A program made the translations under genes and the position numbers. Positions 10,235-23,477 of a stretch of DNA of 64,000 nt are shown in pieces (positions within the stretch are counted from its first letter, which is position 1; every line of letters begins with the position of its first letter). Source of the stretch: Arthrinium phaeospermum (lineage: Eukaryota > Ascomycota > Sordariomycetes > Amphisphaeriales > Apiosporaceae); NCBI GenBank assembly GCA_006503535.1, contig QYRS01000003.1, forward strand, positions 1,922,001 through 1,986,000, read 5' to 3'. Under the pieces are notes generated by a model that searched no databases, was not told the DNA's origin, and saw nothing but the letters and a program-made list of their open reading frames with translations.

Positions 10235-11931
10235 TTCCACAAGTAACTTGCTTTTGGGGGGTCAGTCTGGCGGGTCCCAGCATTGGGTGTTTATCACATG
10301 AGCGGTCATCGACATTATGGTGTTACGGAGAACCGGCGATTGACGGTTTGGAGGCTGTTTACGATACCCATTGAACGAAGACATCGATCGCATGGCAGGA
10401 GTTAAGGTATAGGTGGCGAGCGCACCGGTGTTTCAGACCTCCTCCGGGATTGTTTATGGGTACGGTAATTCTGACAATGAAGCATTTTGGAGTTGTGAAT
10501 AGAAGCTGTAAGATACACAAATAATAATCTTATCCAATTGCTGTTATTGTTGGCTGTACTTCTTCAAATCATATCCGTGAAATTGTATATAAGCAAGTAT
10601 TTATTCTTCCTCAGTACTTCCAGCATTGGCTGACGCTAATAAAACATGTCAACAGCGAGGCGATCGTCTGTAGCACACGTCACACGTCTACCGTCCGTAG
10701 CATGTGAGGGTGTATGCACGGAACCGATCGGGTTATCGCAGCGACTGATGGTCGGCGTGAACAACATCGTGGTAAGAAGTTGAGCTCTAGGTATAAGCAA
10801 TGTAATGTGTAGGAGGCAGGTAGCACCTGCCAACACAGCAAAAGCAATACTATTGCAGGTGTCGTACCGGCTGGTTCATACCGTCTCACCCTGTGCAACC
10901 AGCTCATGGAACTTGCCCTCCACGAAACATGTGTTGGTGCTGTCTTCTGCTGAAACCCAACGGTGACACCCCTACCCTACTCAGAGACGGCCATCCAATC
11001 ACCAGGGGGCCTCCCAGTGCGGCGCTTAAAGGTTTGCCGGTCGAAGCACAACATCCTGAACGTGTCGACGCAACCTGCATTCGATATATCAAGCCTTGCA
11101 TATATCCATCCGTACTGCACTGTGAGATGATCATACGGTTACCAAAAAAACAAAACGTGTATGCTATTGCTGGAGCTTGAGTGCGACTCTTGGCAACTGG
11201 GATAAGGTAATAAGATTGGTTCAATGAAGCTTAATTGGCCCCCAAGTTGTGCCTCCTGCCTGTCGCATCCAGGCTGCAATTTCCTGGAGTGTTCCTCAAA
11301 TGCCTTTTTGGGAGCGAAAGAGCCCACCTATGCCTATCGCAAAGCAGTAAAATGCAACCGCTTAACCGGAAGGTATAGGGCGATTTTTCTGGCCCTTTGA
11401 GTCGTACATATAACAACATTAATAGGGTAGTATGTGCCAGGCAAGGGACCAAGGCCCACCACCACTTATTCGGTTTGCTGGGTACATTGATGTATTTGGC
11501 ATTCACCATCCATGATCTCCAACACACACATGCGAGACTTCCCAACCCCAACGAAGTGCTGCCGCCGAGGCCCAATAAACATTGGTTCCTGGTTGAGCCT
11601 ATCCTCTCTCGTTCCCTCCCCCCTTGTCCTGGCATATGCGTTTGTCGTATCGATGCTTATGGTTATTTTGACAATCTCATCCCCACTGCGCCTCGCCATC
11701 TTCCATGGCGATGCCGAAGTATCACTCTGCGCTCTTTTCTTGCACCATGGCATTACGAGTATGTCCCTAGGCGCTAAAACACTTTTACCGTTAATGAATT
11801 TTTTCAATTTCTTTTTTGTGTCCTGCTCGATATTTCTCAGCAGTTGTTTAACCTTGTTGTGCCTTTTTGTTCGGTTCCAAATCTGCCATTTTGACGACTA
11901 ACAAGTTGGGCCCTCACGATCCCAACTGCGA
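10235..11931. other. Intergenic, no gene seen
   Basis: It lies between two genes on the + strand and should contain the 3' UTR of the first and the promoter of the GT32 gene. It is relatively AT-rich near 10500-10620. Short open frames on both strands have no recognisable domain or codon structure. No tRNA-like T-arm was found. Confidence 0.55.
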
Positions 11932-12972
11932 ATGCTTCGGATGGATATGTTGAAACAGCTGCAGGGGAATTCGCTCCCTTCCATATGGCGCAGGCCGCGA
12001 CATACCATAGCCCTTGGCGCGTCTCTCCTTCTACTCGCCGTCCTTTACTTGTATAAGCCGCATTATCACCACATTCCCGGCACATCCCCGTCACATACGC
12101 AATATCAAGACCACTCACCAGCCGTGGTAGATGTGGCGACACCGCCACCTCAAGTCGGCTCGCTGATCGCGAAGAAGATTTGGCAAATATATTTCCCCCA
12201 AGATGGCGCTGCAGAGCAATATGTTGCAAATCCAGAGCTCCGCGACACCGCAACGTGGATCGGCATGAACTCGGGCTATCAGTACCGCCTGGTGGGACGC
12301 CAGTGGTCCGACGACTACGTGGAGACGTACTTCGCCCACGATGAATCACTCCTCGATACCTACCGCTCCCTAACGCAGCATGGCTTGAAGTCAGATATCC
12401 TGCGTTACCTGCTGCTGTTCCGCGAGGGCGGCGTCTACACGGACATTGACACCATCTCGCTGAAGCCTGTAGACCTCTGGGTGCCGGAGCGGTACCAACG
12501 GGACGCCCGCGTTGTCGTCGGCATCGAGTTCGACCGGCTGAACGGCCCGCCCTGGGTCGAGATCCCGCACGACCTCCAGTTCTGCCAGTGGACCATCGCC
12601 GCCGCCCCGGGGCACCCCCTATTCCGTGCCATGGTCGACCGTGCCGTGCAGTCATTGAACGAGCTGGCGGGCCTCCACAACACAACCCTCGCCCGGCTCC
12701 AGCCCACCAACTTCGAGACGGTCAACTCGACGGGGCCTGCGGCTTGGACCGACGTCGTCTTTGAGTACCTCCAGCGCGTCGACCCCCAGATTACCAACCT
12801 GATGAATCTGTCCGCCTTGCAGGAACCCCGACTCGTTGGCGACGTCTTGGTCTTGCCCATAGACGGATTTGGCATGGGCCAGGCGCATTCAGGCGCCACG
12901 AATGACGGAAGCATTCCCGATGGGGCCATGCTGAAGCATCTATTCCGTGGCTCGTGGAGAGGGATTGCCTAA
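11932..12972 (+). CDS. GT32 family glycosyltransferase, Och1/Hoc1-like, type II membrane protein
   Basis: A single exon coding 346 residues. A short cytosolic N-terminus (basic, RRPRH) is followed by one hydrophobic anchor at about residues 26-43 (IALGASLLLLAVLYLYK), then a lumenal stem and a catalytic domain. The signature of GT32 alpha-1,6-mannosyltransferases is present: KKIWQIYFP near residue 82, HGLKSDILRYLLLFREGG near 148, and the metal/sugar-nucleotide DxD motif in GGVYTDIDT near 166. Two N-glycosylation sequons (NNTT-type and NSTG) lie towards the C-terminus. By family, it adds mannose from GDP-mannose to N-glycan cores or outer chains in the Golgi. It could be a paralogue acting on other glycans; sequence alone does not separate Och1 from Hoc1. 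ATG 11932 is the first in frame; a second lies three codons downstream. Confidence 0.88.
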   Translation: MLRMDMLKQLQGNSLPSIWRRPRHTIALGASLLLLAVLYLYKPHYHHIPGTSPSHTQYQDHSPAVVDVATPPPQVGSLIAKKIWQIYFPQDGAAEQYVANPELRDTATWIGMNSGYQYRLVGRQWSDDYVETYFAHDESLLDTYRSLTQHGLKSDILRYLLLFREGGVYTDIDTISLKPVDLWVPERYQRDARVVVGIEFDRLNGPPWVEIPHDLQFCQWTIAAAPGHPLFRAMVDRAVQSLNELAGLHNTTLARLQPTNFETVNSTGPAAWTDVVFEYLQRVDPQITNLMNLSALQEPRLVGDVLVLPIDGFGMGQAHSGATNDGSIPDGAMLKHLFRGSWRGIA

Positions 12973-14688
12973 GCCGCAAATGTCTAATATGTGATATAAC
13001 TTTTCTCAAAAAGAAGAAAGCCAAGTAGGATCCAGAACAGGCATGAAGACCTGAACGGATAGATCTGCGGGGGTTGCACAGTTCTCTATCACTGCTACTA
13101 TACGGCAAGTGCGCCCGAGCCAGTCTCCGCGCATGTGTCGCAAGGATCCGACGACGGCGACGATTGTATACTTACTCTTTACCGTCTTTTGTCACACCAA
13201 ACGGCTGCATGTTGGGTAGGTATATCCAGGCGTTTATGGAGTCCAGGGGGGAAAGGTTGGAATGAGGAAGAGGCTAGTAAAAGCCATCAATGCGCGATAT
13301 CCTAGGCTCAGAGTCACGCAACAATGTACATACGAGCCAAGACGTGGCATACTCGTCTCTTACCTGTATTATATGAATCGCCGATATGATCATCTCATGG
13401 GTGCCTTTATCGACCCCATGGGCACGCTTCTATCGCTGCCGTGGTGAACTTCCAGACGCTGTCATCTGAAAGTCTCAAAACCCGACTTCGGCTGGCTTCG
13501 GCATCATCAGACCGCCAAGAAAGCTTAGGTGGAATATCCCGGGCATCCCAACTTTAAAATAGAAGTTTGCTATATTAAGGTCTGGGTGGACTGTTATTAT
13601 ATTAAGCCGTGCAGGCAAGAGGCCAGAAATATGGCCCCAAGGGAAACATGTTGAGGAACAGACGTTCATGCCAAGGAGTGACGGCATGGCATGACCTTAC
13701 AGACCAGGCCTGGAGTCAGACTGACGTCCTTCGCATGATGCTTTTGGACGATCGAAATCAGTACAGATTGCGATTAGTGCAACGGCCGATGTAGGATTCA
13801 GCAATACTCACTCTATCACCGAATCCGGGGAAACAGTCTGGACACGCTTGGCAATCGACACAAGACGACAGGTGAGCAAAACACTCTCCTTCGGTAAGAA
13901 TTGTGTGATTATTAGTTATGTTCGGAATGCCCGGTAGAAGAAGCTTTCTTGACTGTTTTGTCGTGTTGCTGATCTTCGAGTGTAAACTCCAAACTGCTTT
14001 TTGTTAGGTGCTAAATATGGAGTTTCGACACACGCCCATCAAGTTGGGTGGTTTCACGTCACACTGTCTGAACCAAACCAGCTCTACCAGAGTTCGGCAT
14101 TGAATCATCGACAATGTCAAGGAATGCCGTGCCATTGGTGCATTGAGGGGCCGGTTGCGGGTTGGTAACGCGGGTGATGGCGTGGAGTCACAGCATCAGG
14201 GGTGGCCCGGTTGCAGCGTTCATGACTCGCGCCGTGTGTCCAAGCCACCCCCGTCTACACCTTCAATGCCTCTGGAGTGGAGGACCACGATCCCCTTGCG
14301 ACAACGCAAATTGGCAAGTGAAACCTCCAATACGCATATTCAACTCTATCCGTCTTCCGGTTGATCATCCAGATGTGACCGGACTGGCGGAGGGTCCGAG
14401 CCATGGGAGCAGAGTAGCGGTAGGGGAGGGGGAGGAAAGTGAGGCGGGCAGGAAGAAACGTCGCTATCGTCGATCATTTTTTTTTTCCTTTGCACCCAAT
14501 GCCAACGACAGGAACAATAAGCGAGCAAATAAGTTATATATGGCGTTTCTACCATTCCCCCACGACATTCTTCGCCAATCTACACGAGACTTGTCAGAGT
14601 TGTCGTCGTCCAACTGCGCGCCTCTCCTTCCGCCACCCCACGTCACGACGACACACGACGCGGAAAAAGCAGCAGCAGCAGCAGCGCA
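12973..14688. other. Intergenic, no gene seen
   Basis: It lies between two + strand genes. Open frames are short and unconvincing. The last 250 bases are pyrimidine- and CAG-rich and probably form the GPCR promoter and leader. No RNA gene or repeat was recognised. Confidence 0.5.
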
Positions 14689-16106
14689 ATGGGGTGGGTC
14701 GAACACGTCGCCGGACCGACGTTGGTGCTCAGCTTGCTGTCGTCCCTGGCCACGGGCCTGGTGCTCATGATCTGGCTCAGCTCCGTCGCCAAGCCGGTCG
14801 TCAAGGGAGGGGCCGCCGAGAAGAATGCGCTGCGCGAGGCGCTCGTGCTCAACTTGATGATAGCAGGTAAGTGGTATAGCCGGTTGCCACTGCTGCGCCT
14901 GCAGTTCGGTGGAGTTTTCATGTTGTTGTATGCTGGGATGCTAATAAGATGTCACAGAATTCGTTAACTCGACAAATAACAGTGTATCGGGGATAAGGGT
15001 CGTCACTTCGCACATTCCTATATCGACCGGGCCGCTCTGCAGTCTGAATGGCTGGACCGGCCAGGTTTCAGTTCAGGTATGTGTCTACCCGGAACCCAAT
15101 CCGAGATATCTTTTCCATATAAACCCCATGGCTGACACGTCTTGGCTAGGCATCCGACTTCTCCATATTCGCTATAGTCCTGGTGACCCTCTTGACCTTC
15201 AACTATCACACCTGGCCGATGCGAGTCTCCAACCTCGTAAAGTTTGGCGTGTGCTTGTCGATTTGGGTCATCCCCCTTACTACAGGTATGCCACTCCTAA
15301 CCATCATCCGAGTCAAAGCTCGGCAATGCTGACTACAATGGCGCTTAGGAACCATCGCGCTGGCTCTGGACAAGATGGAACCTGCCTCGGGGAACTGGTG
15401 TTGGATTGCCGGTGACCCTCCGTATCTGCGCTACGCCTTGGGGCATGGCTGGCGCTTCGCCATTTTCGCAGCCATCATTGTTATTTATCTGTACATATTC
15501 ATCAAGGTCATGCTGCGAGTCCGGACTCGCAAGAGGACGAACAGCCGGAGTGCACAGCTGGGTCGCCCCAAAATAAGGGAGATCAGCTGGCCATCGGCTA
15601 CTATAGTATCAGCAAGTGAGTGGCACTACCTATGGGTTCAAGGGGTGTAGTCCGTTGCTAACACAATTTTTCTCGAACCAGAGGATCTAGAGTTCCAAAT
15701 GGACACGGTCGAAACGCCGAGCCGGGAGGAGTTCGCCATCCGCCCCAGCAACACGCGGAGCAACTCGCAGCGCTCGCCGGCGGGCGCCGTGCAACCGACC
15801 GGCGGCCGCCAACATCACTTCGACACGGAGCTGCGGCACTGGCTCGTGCTTTCCATCTACCCGCTGACCTACATGCTGGTGTGGATCCCGGGCCTGGCGA
15901 ACCGGTTCGTCGAGCTGCACGGCGACACATCACAGCTCCTGTCGGTGCTGCAGGCGACGACGCAGCTGACGGGCTTCATCAACGCGCTGTGCTACGGCTT
16001 CAAGGAGCTGCACGGGCGCGTCCAGAAGAAGGCGAACGTCAACCGGAGCCTCACGGAGCATAATAATCAGCGCTGGGGGTTCACGATATATCGGGAGCTG
16101 TCTTAA
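14689..16106 (+). CDS. cAMP-receptor-like (Dicty_CAR-type) G protein-coupled receptor
   Basis: I read five exons: 14689-14866, 14958-15076, 15150-15285, 15349-15615 and 15682-16106, joined at GTAAGT, GTATGT, GTATGC and GTGAGT donors and giving 374 residues. Seven hydrophobic segments are visible, at about 10-33, 45-65, 90-118, 129-151, 176-200, 268-292 and 300-325. Cys87 (GPLCSLNGW) and Cys162 (NWCWIAGD) fit the extracellular disulfide of this class, and CWI...GWRF before segment 5 is typical of the cAR-like group. The third intracellular loop is long (about 65 residues), basic and Ser-rich. The C-terminal tail is short. Such receptors signal through heterotrimeric G proteins; in fungi most have no known ligand. 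Splice sites keep the frame and membrane topology throughout, so the model is fairly secure. Confidence 0.85.
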
Positions 16107-19100
16107 GGGGGGAGGAGAGTAATACCGATTTGTTATGCTGCGAGGTTCGAAAGAACGGTAACAGGAAGAGAAAGACATGGACCAGAGCATGCAAGCGAGC
16201 GGGCGAGCGAGCCGTTGTTTTTTTCTGATTGCTTTTGGTTTGTTTTCTCCTGAGCGAGGAGCAGAGCGATGCCTACGGATGGATATATACCCGGATTTGC
16301 TTTCTTCGTATCGCAAGGACCACGATGTAATAGAGGATGGCAGACGCTAAAGTGACACTCGTGCAAAGCACGCACTTAAATGTACCGCTACAGCGACATG
16401 TTTAATTCGTTCTCTCTATAAGTTTTGCTTTTCCGGAAGAATATACAAGGTCTGCGGGTTTAAATACAGTTGTACTGTGACAGATTGTCTGTCGAGATAT
16501 TGTAGATGAAATGTATATTATAGACTGTTTCCAAATCCAGTTCCGGGTTTCCACAAGCCATGTGAATCCTGATACCTCTGATGCGAGATCCCCTTTGATA
16601 TAGTTATTTGAATGGAGGACGAGTAACATGGAATATCCGCCGGCGGTTTCGAGGGGGAAGTTGGGGAGAGGATCCGGGTCGGAGGCGGCGGACTCGGATT
16701 GTATCGTATGTTCGAAGTTAATCAACCGTCACATAGGTATATCAGTGGCGCGGATATAGGTTTAGTCACTTTGGGGTGCCCCTTATATGACATTATGTAA
16801 TCCACGCCGGTAAGCCAGGGGCCGCCTTAGCCATTCTATATTCCACGTAACCTTTTGGATATATGACAAACACACTCCAGCGGTCTGACGCAAGATGATC
16901 GACCCTGCAACAGCGCAACGGCCGTAGGAATGCGCAGTGTTCACAGAATGAGCAATGAACAGAGAGACTGCATTCCAGCTGGGCGGTCAGTGGGCTATAT
17001 GGTCTCGAAGAACATGCAAATTACCGGATCCGCGGCATTGAAGTGAGCACGTTGACAATTGATTGGCTATGAGGACATCTCAAGCCCTGCAACAAGATGC
17101 ATGGTGTCGACCGCCTAAGCAAGCCCCCGGGTGCACTCTTCCAACGTCCGGTATGGCTGGCTTGGCTGCGGTCTCTGTCTAATTTGGTCTATGTCAATAT
17201 GCTCCCGGGTGCCAGTTTCAGACAACACACATATGCTGTCTGTGTACAGGGCAACAACGTGTTGCCAGCCCGACAATGTTTGTGTATACGACACCGAGCG
17301 GGCTGCTGGTACGAACTTCCCGGAACCACTTCCCGCGTGGGGCCGTTGGAGGGAAATCCCCAGACCAAAAAGAACATTCTTAGTGTTGCGATCATCAGCT
17401 ACTGTTGTAGATCACCAGCTAGACTAGACCATTCAGAAGGCTGAACGCTCGCACGCCTCAAACTGGACACTGCCGCCGGCGCCAGCTCCTTAGGATGACA
17501 CGACGGCACGGGGGCAACGGGCCAATGTACGGGGTCTGCAATATACACCTCTGGGGTGCCTGGCACGACATGACATGGGCTGTGGTGGAACTGGCGCGAA
17601 CGTCAATGTTGGCATGTGTGTACTATACTTACTCGGAAGTATACTTACCTAAGAGCAAACCAAGAGGAGCTGGCTGATCCGCTTTAGCCTGTAAGATCCG
17701 GGGAAGACGCAACGTGTCGGGCATGCCCAGGGCAATTCGGACGCGGCCCTGGGCCTAAATTCCAAGAGAGCCAATGTGGATGTTGCGGTCAAAAGGAGAG
17801 ACAATCAGGACCAGAAATTGCATCATAAACCATGTTTTTTTTTTCCCTGAGAAGACGGAAACTTAAACGGGCAAGATTGGAGAGGGAGGGGGGAGCTGCG
17901 GTTGCGATAAGCATATGAATGAATGGTGGTGTGAGAGTGGGTATGGGTGTGTGTGGGTGGATTTCCTATCGTTGACTTACATGTCAGTCAGTAGTAGTAC
18001 ATACTTTGGATAGTGTAGTCCTTCTTCTGATCTTCCGTTCTTCTGGAAACGCCGTCGCGAGCCGGGGTGGGTGTCAGTAACGTACTCCGTAGTGGGTGAG
18101 AGGATGGATCGCTGGGACGTTCCTGGCACTACTACACAAACAAGTCAACCTATGGGGGCTCGGGAGACTCCCTCATGGATGGAGATTGGGCTCAGTGAGG
18201 GAACGGCCTGAAGGAGTTTGGTAGGATCTCGATCAAGAAGACCCGGTAGTGACGGCTATCGGGCCCCATTGCACGGCAGCTCGAGTTCGAATTAACTTTC
18301 CACATGCTCAAACAATCTCATTGAAACCCGGGTTATCGACGCACGTGGCTGGGGAACATGTAACTTGATGCGACTTGACCCGCCGGCTCTGCTGTAGCAT
18401 CATCAAGTCTAAGCAGGATATGGCGTGGACATTCCACCTCTCTGGCCTTCTTCTTTCGCCTTTGACTGTTCCTGTGCCTGTGCCTGTTACCTGTGCTGAG
18501 CCAAGTCATAGTGTTCAGTCATGATCGACTCACTGCATGTTGAGATGACAAGTGAATATGTAGATACAATCATATGCAGGTCTACGTGCTCGGGACTGGA
18601 GTGTTACGTAGTCGAGAAAGCATGTTCATCCCTTCATTTGTGAACATTGAACATGCATCCTGTTGGACGCAAGTGCTTCGTTACCTGGGCCGGTTTTGTT
18701 TGACAGGTACCACCTACCTTGAAGGGGGGCACGGAGCTCCGGCATCGCTCCACTGCCTAAGAATCCCCCAATATTAGTTGCTAATTTCAGGGTAATGGCC
18801 GCCAAAAATCAACCCGAGCCCAACGCTACCTGCCTGCCCGCCACCTCTGAGGTACTGCCGTATCAGGCTCTCTTTTTTTTCGCTTTCCCATTTTCTGACT
18901 TCTCACATTTTCCCACCCCATGAAAATCCGCCCCCCAAAAGCGCTGATATCATTTCCCTTTCCACCCATACGATTATTATTCTGTGTGCGGCTTCACCCG
19001 TCCATCATTCGCATTCCACACCCCTCCTTCCCCCCCATTCGAGTCGAGAGAGAGATAGCATAGCGCCCAGGGTCGTCCCACACACACACACACACACACT

Positions 19101-19167
19101 TCACCACGCTGTTGCGAACCATCCCTCTCTCTCCCACTTCTCCTAGCACTCGCCAGATGTTTACCTC
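16107..19167. other. Long intergenic region upstream of the inositol kinase gene
   Basis: About 3 kb with no supported gene; open frames are short and lack domains. The last 300 bases are pyrimidine-rich and hold a CA repeat just before the kinase ATG. The long 5' interval suggests an extended promoter or leader. A worn transposon relic cannot be excluded, but I saw no terminal repeats. Confidence 0.5.
19079..19099. repeat. CA dinucleotide microsatellite
   Basis: About ten uninterrupted CA units, ending roughly 70 bases before the start codon at 19168 and so probably inside the 5' leader of the kinase gene. Confidence 0.9.
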
Positions 19168-22100
19168 ATGTCTAGCCCGCCTTTCCACCCCGAAAATGCC
19201 GCATGTGCTGCACCGATGAGCCAATCTTCTGATCTGCATCCTGCACAGCCGGAGCAGCAACAGCAGCAACAGCAAATGCTTATCGTGCCCAGCGCAGCAG
19301 CAGCAGCAGCAGCAGCAGCACCCTCACAATCATCACCATCACCTCACCCTCACCCTCCTCACCCTACCACTTCTTCTACCACTACCAGCGCTAGCACCCC
19401 GGGCGTGGGTTTAAATACAGCAACGGGCATAAGCAACGTGGTGGCAGACGTGGATAGCGCGAGTCCCAATCTTGAACCTGAATCTGTAGCTGTAACCGCT
19501 ATCATTGGGACCACGAATGACACCCATACTACTTCTACCTCCCCGGTTCCTGTATCTCATTCCCATGTACCTCTCCCTGCCCATCCCGTCGGCAATGTCT
19601 CGCCTGCGGGGCCAGGTACAAGTACTTCTTTGCCTAATAGTACATCTTCCATATCGACCCTTTCTTCTTCTTCTGAGTCTACCACCCCAGTCGCAGATCC
19701 AAGTAATAATAAAAAGTCGAGACCTCCCACTGTCTCCATCAGATCCAATGGGCCTTCGTTGCTGACCCAGGCGCTCGCTTCTGCTCGAGGCATTCCTCCT
19801 TACCAATCTTCCTTGCCGTCTCATACTCAACAGCAGGATACGCGACGTCCGGAGCAAAGTCCTACTCGTACTAACGACGCCGCCAACAACAGCCAGCCCA
19901 GGAACACTCCGGATACGCCTTCAGATCGGCCCTCAAACGAGTCTCGCGATGCCTTGCCCAACCAGAGTCGCGGCGTGTCCCTAACGCCGTCAGCCAACCT
20001 GGTTCACGCCTCCACGAGCCCCGAGTCGTCCGCTGCGCAAACGACATCGCCGGAAAGCAATACTATACCTGCCACACCCCTACGCACGCCTGCCATGCCG
20101 GCCTTGACGGACACGCGTTTTGACCCGGCTCATGAGTCCGTGTCAGACCCCAAGGGGAGGCCTAGATCCCTGGAACGAACATACAAGGAGATTAGGACTC
20201 ATCCCACAGGCGCCAATGGGACCACCAACGGAGATGATCATGCCTTCTCTCAACTTTTTGGCGACGAAAACCAAACAATCGTCACGTCCAACGGCCACAC
20301 CGTTCCTACAGATACTCGCGCCCAGTATAGGACATGGAGGCAAGAGAGGCAAGAGCGTACAATCTCAATGGGCCCCGAGAAAGCCTGGTCAATTGGCAAT
20401 GGCGACCTGGTCGACACCGAAGCTGGCCAAGTGGAGAAGTCCATTGCCGAAGCCTTAGCAGGGGTGGAACCCACGCGCAGTCGCAAAGCTAGCCACAGTC
20501 TTCGCTTCTTCAAAGAAGGTCTGCCCGATGGCCAGGCCAAGCGCAAAGATGCAAGAAACACGTCAAATCACCACGAAGCGAATCTGGCCTTGTCGTCTTC
20601 TCACGATGTCGCCAACCTGATAGATCAGGAGGTCCGGAGTCCCCTCTTTCCGGGCAGGACCAACTCATTCCCCTCTGCCAGCTCTGTTGTCGAGTCACCC
20701 TCTGAGGCGGGGGAAGCACCTACCGATTACTTCAGTGTGAAACGAGCATCGGGGGCCTTTGATGAGGAGGAGCAAAACCACGCCCCAACAGGGAACCAAG
20801 AGTCACCCGAAGCTGGGCATGATACACCCGATACAGACGCTACGTTGAAAGCTGGCATGACACAGCCACGAAGGGGCTTGACTTCTACGGCTGATCACGA
20901 TGAGACACCCGAAGAAGGGGAGTTCTCCGGCGAAGAGAAGATATCTTCAGCTGTATTCGTGCCACATCAAGGCTTGGAGGGAATGAACAAGGCCCAGCCG
21001 CGAAGGGAAACGGCCGGGAGACCGGCGCCAGTCCATCGAGGCTCTAATCCGGAGGGCCCCGGTCCCTGGCTTGTTAAAGCCAATGAGCCCGAAGGCGACG
21101 GACACCCAGGTCATCATGAGCCTGGACAAACCGCTTGCGACAGCGGCGACATCGGATTTGCCAGGTGCACGGATGGCCTAGCTGACCAAGAGAGTGCGAT
21201 CGAAGACGACCATGAAGACGGTGAGAGGGCGTACGCCCCCAGTAGAACATCTCGTGCCACCCATGAAGACCTCGTTCAAGTGCATGACCACCAAATCGAG
21301 CCTGCAGCACCTCTGGAAGCGATTGAACTCATACCTTACAAGCACCAGGTCGGTGGCCATACAACATTGTGGAGGTTCTCTAAGCGCGCTGTGTGTAAGC
21401 AATTGAACAATAGCGAGAATAAGTTCTATGAGAACATTGAGCGGTTTCACCGCGATCTTTTGCCATTTCTGCCAAGGTTAGACCACCTTCCTCTTGAGAG
21501 TTTTCCCGTGATGCTGTCTTGCATTTCCTGCTGCTATTGGCGATTTTGAAAGAGTTGACTGATGAAATTTGCAGATATATTGGTGTTCTCAATGTCACCT
21601 TTCAAAAGCAACCGCGGCGCAAATCGATCATCAAGAAGGACGAAAATTTGGGCACCGACGAGAAGGAGCTCGATCACACTGTTCAGTCAATTGATGACCG
21701 GCTACAGCCAGAGGTGCTTAAGAATCCACTCGCCAGCACAGTGGCCGCCAAGGAACATCGCAGAGTCATCAGCCAATCGATGCAGTCTGGGCCAACACCA
21801 ATTCCAACTGTGACATTCGTGGACAACCAGCACATTCTTCCTCGGAGCTTCTTGCAGCCTTCAGGCACAAGCCCTCCACTGCGAGCAAGAAGCCAATCTG
21901 ATGCCGCTGCTTGTTTCGACACTATGGAGAAGTCCGACGAGAAACGGGGAGTCAATGGTGAACTCGTACGGCGGCCTACACTTGAGGACCGCCATGCTAA
22001 AAGCTGGGGAGCCACAACTGTCAATAAACGGCTGCGAAACGAGGTATTCAATGATGCGTTCTTGAAACAGCCCATCGCGGTTCAAAGGCATCAAAGACCA

Positions 22101-23477
22101 GCTTCGCATCAGCGCTCTATTCCCCGCAGGCATGCACATCCAGGCTCTATACGATCTAGTGCCTCCGATCCTGCATTGGAGCGATGCCGAGCCGAGCCAG
22201 GCAACTCTGTCGAACTAGTCCACGGCCACAGCCCTTTGCGCCCTATGCCTCAGCTCACCCAAACCCAGAGCGATCTTGGGCTGGAAGGCTGCCATCCGGA
22301 GGCTGACCCTACGGAACAGGTCAAGGATGTCACAGGAACTAGTGCACCTGAGGCTGACACAATGACCGATCAGTTCCCGCACCAGCGGCGCAAGCGTCGG
22401 TACTCTGGAACTGGCCTAAGAAGAAGGCCAGATGATGTGTCCGGAAGTCGTGGTGCCCTCAAGTACTTCGAAGATGTGGATGACGCTGGGTATAAGGGCG
22501 ATGCGGAAACCAACGGAAGCCACATCGTCTCGTCGACAGAGCCGGGGCAGGAAGAAGAGATATTTACCATGGCACGATCCAATCACTCCTCCGCAGGCCT
22601 GTCCGAGCTCCCCAGCCCAACCTTGGAAGTCAAAAAGATTCCCAGGCCTGTCAATCCCAAAGAAGCCCAAACACGGCAGGAGTCTATCAAATTCTTTCTG
22701 CTGCTGGAGGATTTGACGGCGGGCATGAAACGCCCGTGCATCATGGATCTGAAGATGGGCACGAGACAGTATGGAGTGGAAGCCACCTCGAAAAAACGAG
22801 ATTCGCAGAGGCGAAAGTGTGCGGGAACAACCTCCCGAGAGCTAGGTGTCCGGGTATGTGGACTACAAACGTGGGACGTGAAAGAACAGACGTACCTCTT
22901 CAAGGACAAGTACTACGGTCGCAACATCAAAGCAGGCGATGAGTTCCAACAAGCCCTGACCCTGTTCTTGTCCAACGGTCTTGATGACTCCAGCGTACTG
23001 CGACACATCCCCAAAATATTGCAGAAGCTTAACCAGCTCGAGGAGACGGTGAGGCGCCTGCGAGGATATCGGTTCTACGCGGCAAGCCTCCTAATGTTCT
23101 ATGACGAGGACACGAATGAGGACGACTACGATACAATGGTCGACGATTCAACGACTGACTTTGCGACCGATACGGAGGAGACGGTCGACGCTCGGCGGCG
23201 GCGGCGACGCGAGAAGAAGGAGATTGATTTCAAAATAGCCGATTTTGCCAACAGCGTCACACCAGACGACCTGAGGCAGGACAAGCCGTGTCCACCACAG
23301 CATCCAAACGAGCCCGACGGCGGTTTTCTACGCGGACTTGCAAGTTTACGCAAGTATTTCCTGAAGATCCAGAGCGATGTACGTGCCGAGCTAGGTTTGG
23401 CATCACACTATAGACAGGGGCGGACAGACGACTACTGTCAGATGGACGAAGTCGCCGACGATTCCGTCAGCGAATGA
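19168..23477 (+). CDS. KCS1: Inositol hexakisphosphate kinase, Kcs1-like
   Basis: Two exons, 19168-21476 and 21575-23477, give 1403 residues. The intron (donor GTTAGA, acceptor TTTGCAG) restores the family block [15 protein letters not shown]. Residues 1-700 are low-complexity with poly-Gln, poly-Ala and His-Pro runs. The kinase domain begins near residue 710 ([11 protein letters not shown]), is split by a long disordered insert, and resumes with the IPK signature [14 protein letters not shown] near 1157, the metal-binding KIADFANSV near 1324 and the closing [13 protein letters not shown]. Kcs1 enzymes phosphorylate IP6 to the pyrophosphate IP7, linking phosphate, energy and stress signalling. 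The length is in the range of fungal Kcs1 proteins, which are much larger than the animal enzymes. The start ATG at 19168 is the first in frame. Confidence 0.92.
19252..19320 (+). repeat. CAG/GCA coding runs (poly-Gln then poly-Ala)
   Basis: Near-pure CAG/CAA and GCA triplets code about eight Gln and then about ten Ala near the N-terminus of the Kcs1-like protein. Such runs vary in length easily. Confidence 0.85.

Noticed and set aside
11837..12685. 282-codon open frame on the - strand
   Set aside because: Antisense to the GT32 gene; Arg/Gly-rich text typical of a shadow frame.
17097..17444. Overlapping open frames of 98-115 codons in the 3-kb intergenic region
   Set aside because: Three frames on both strands are open at once and none shows domain or splice structure.
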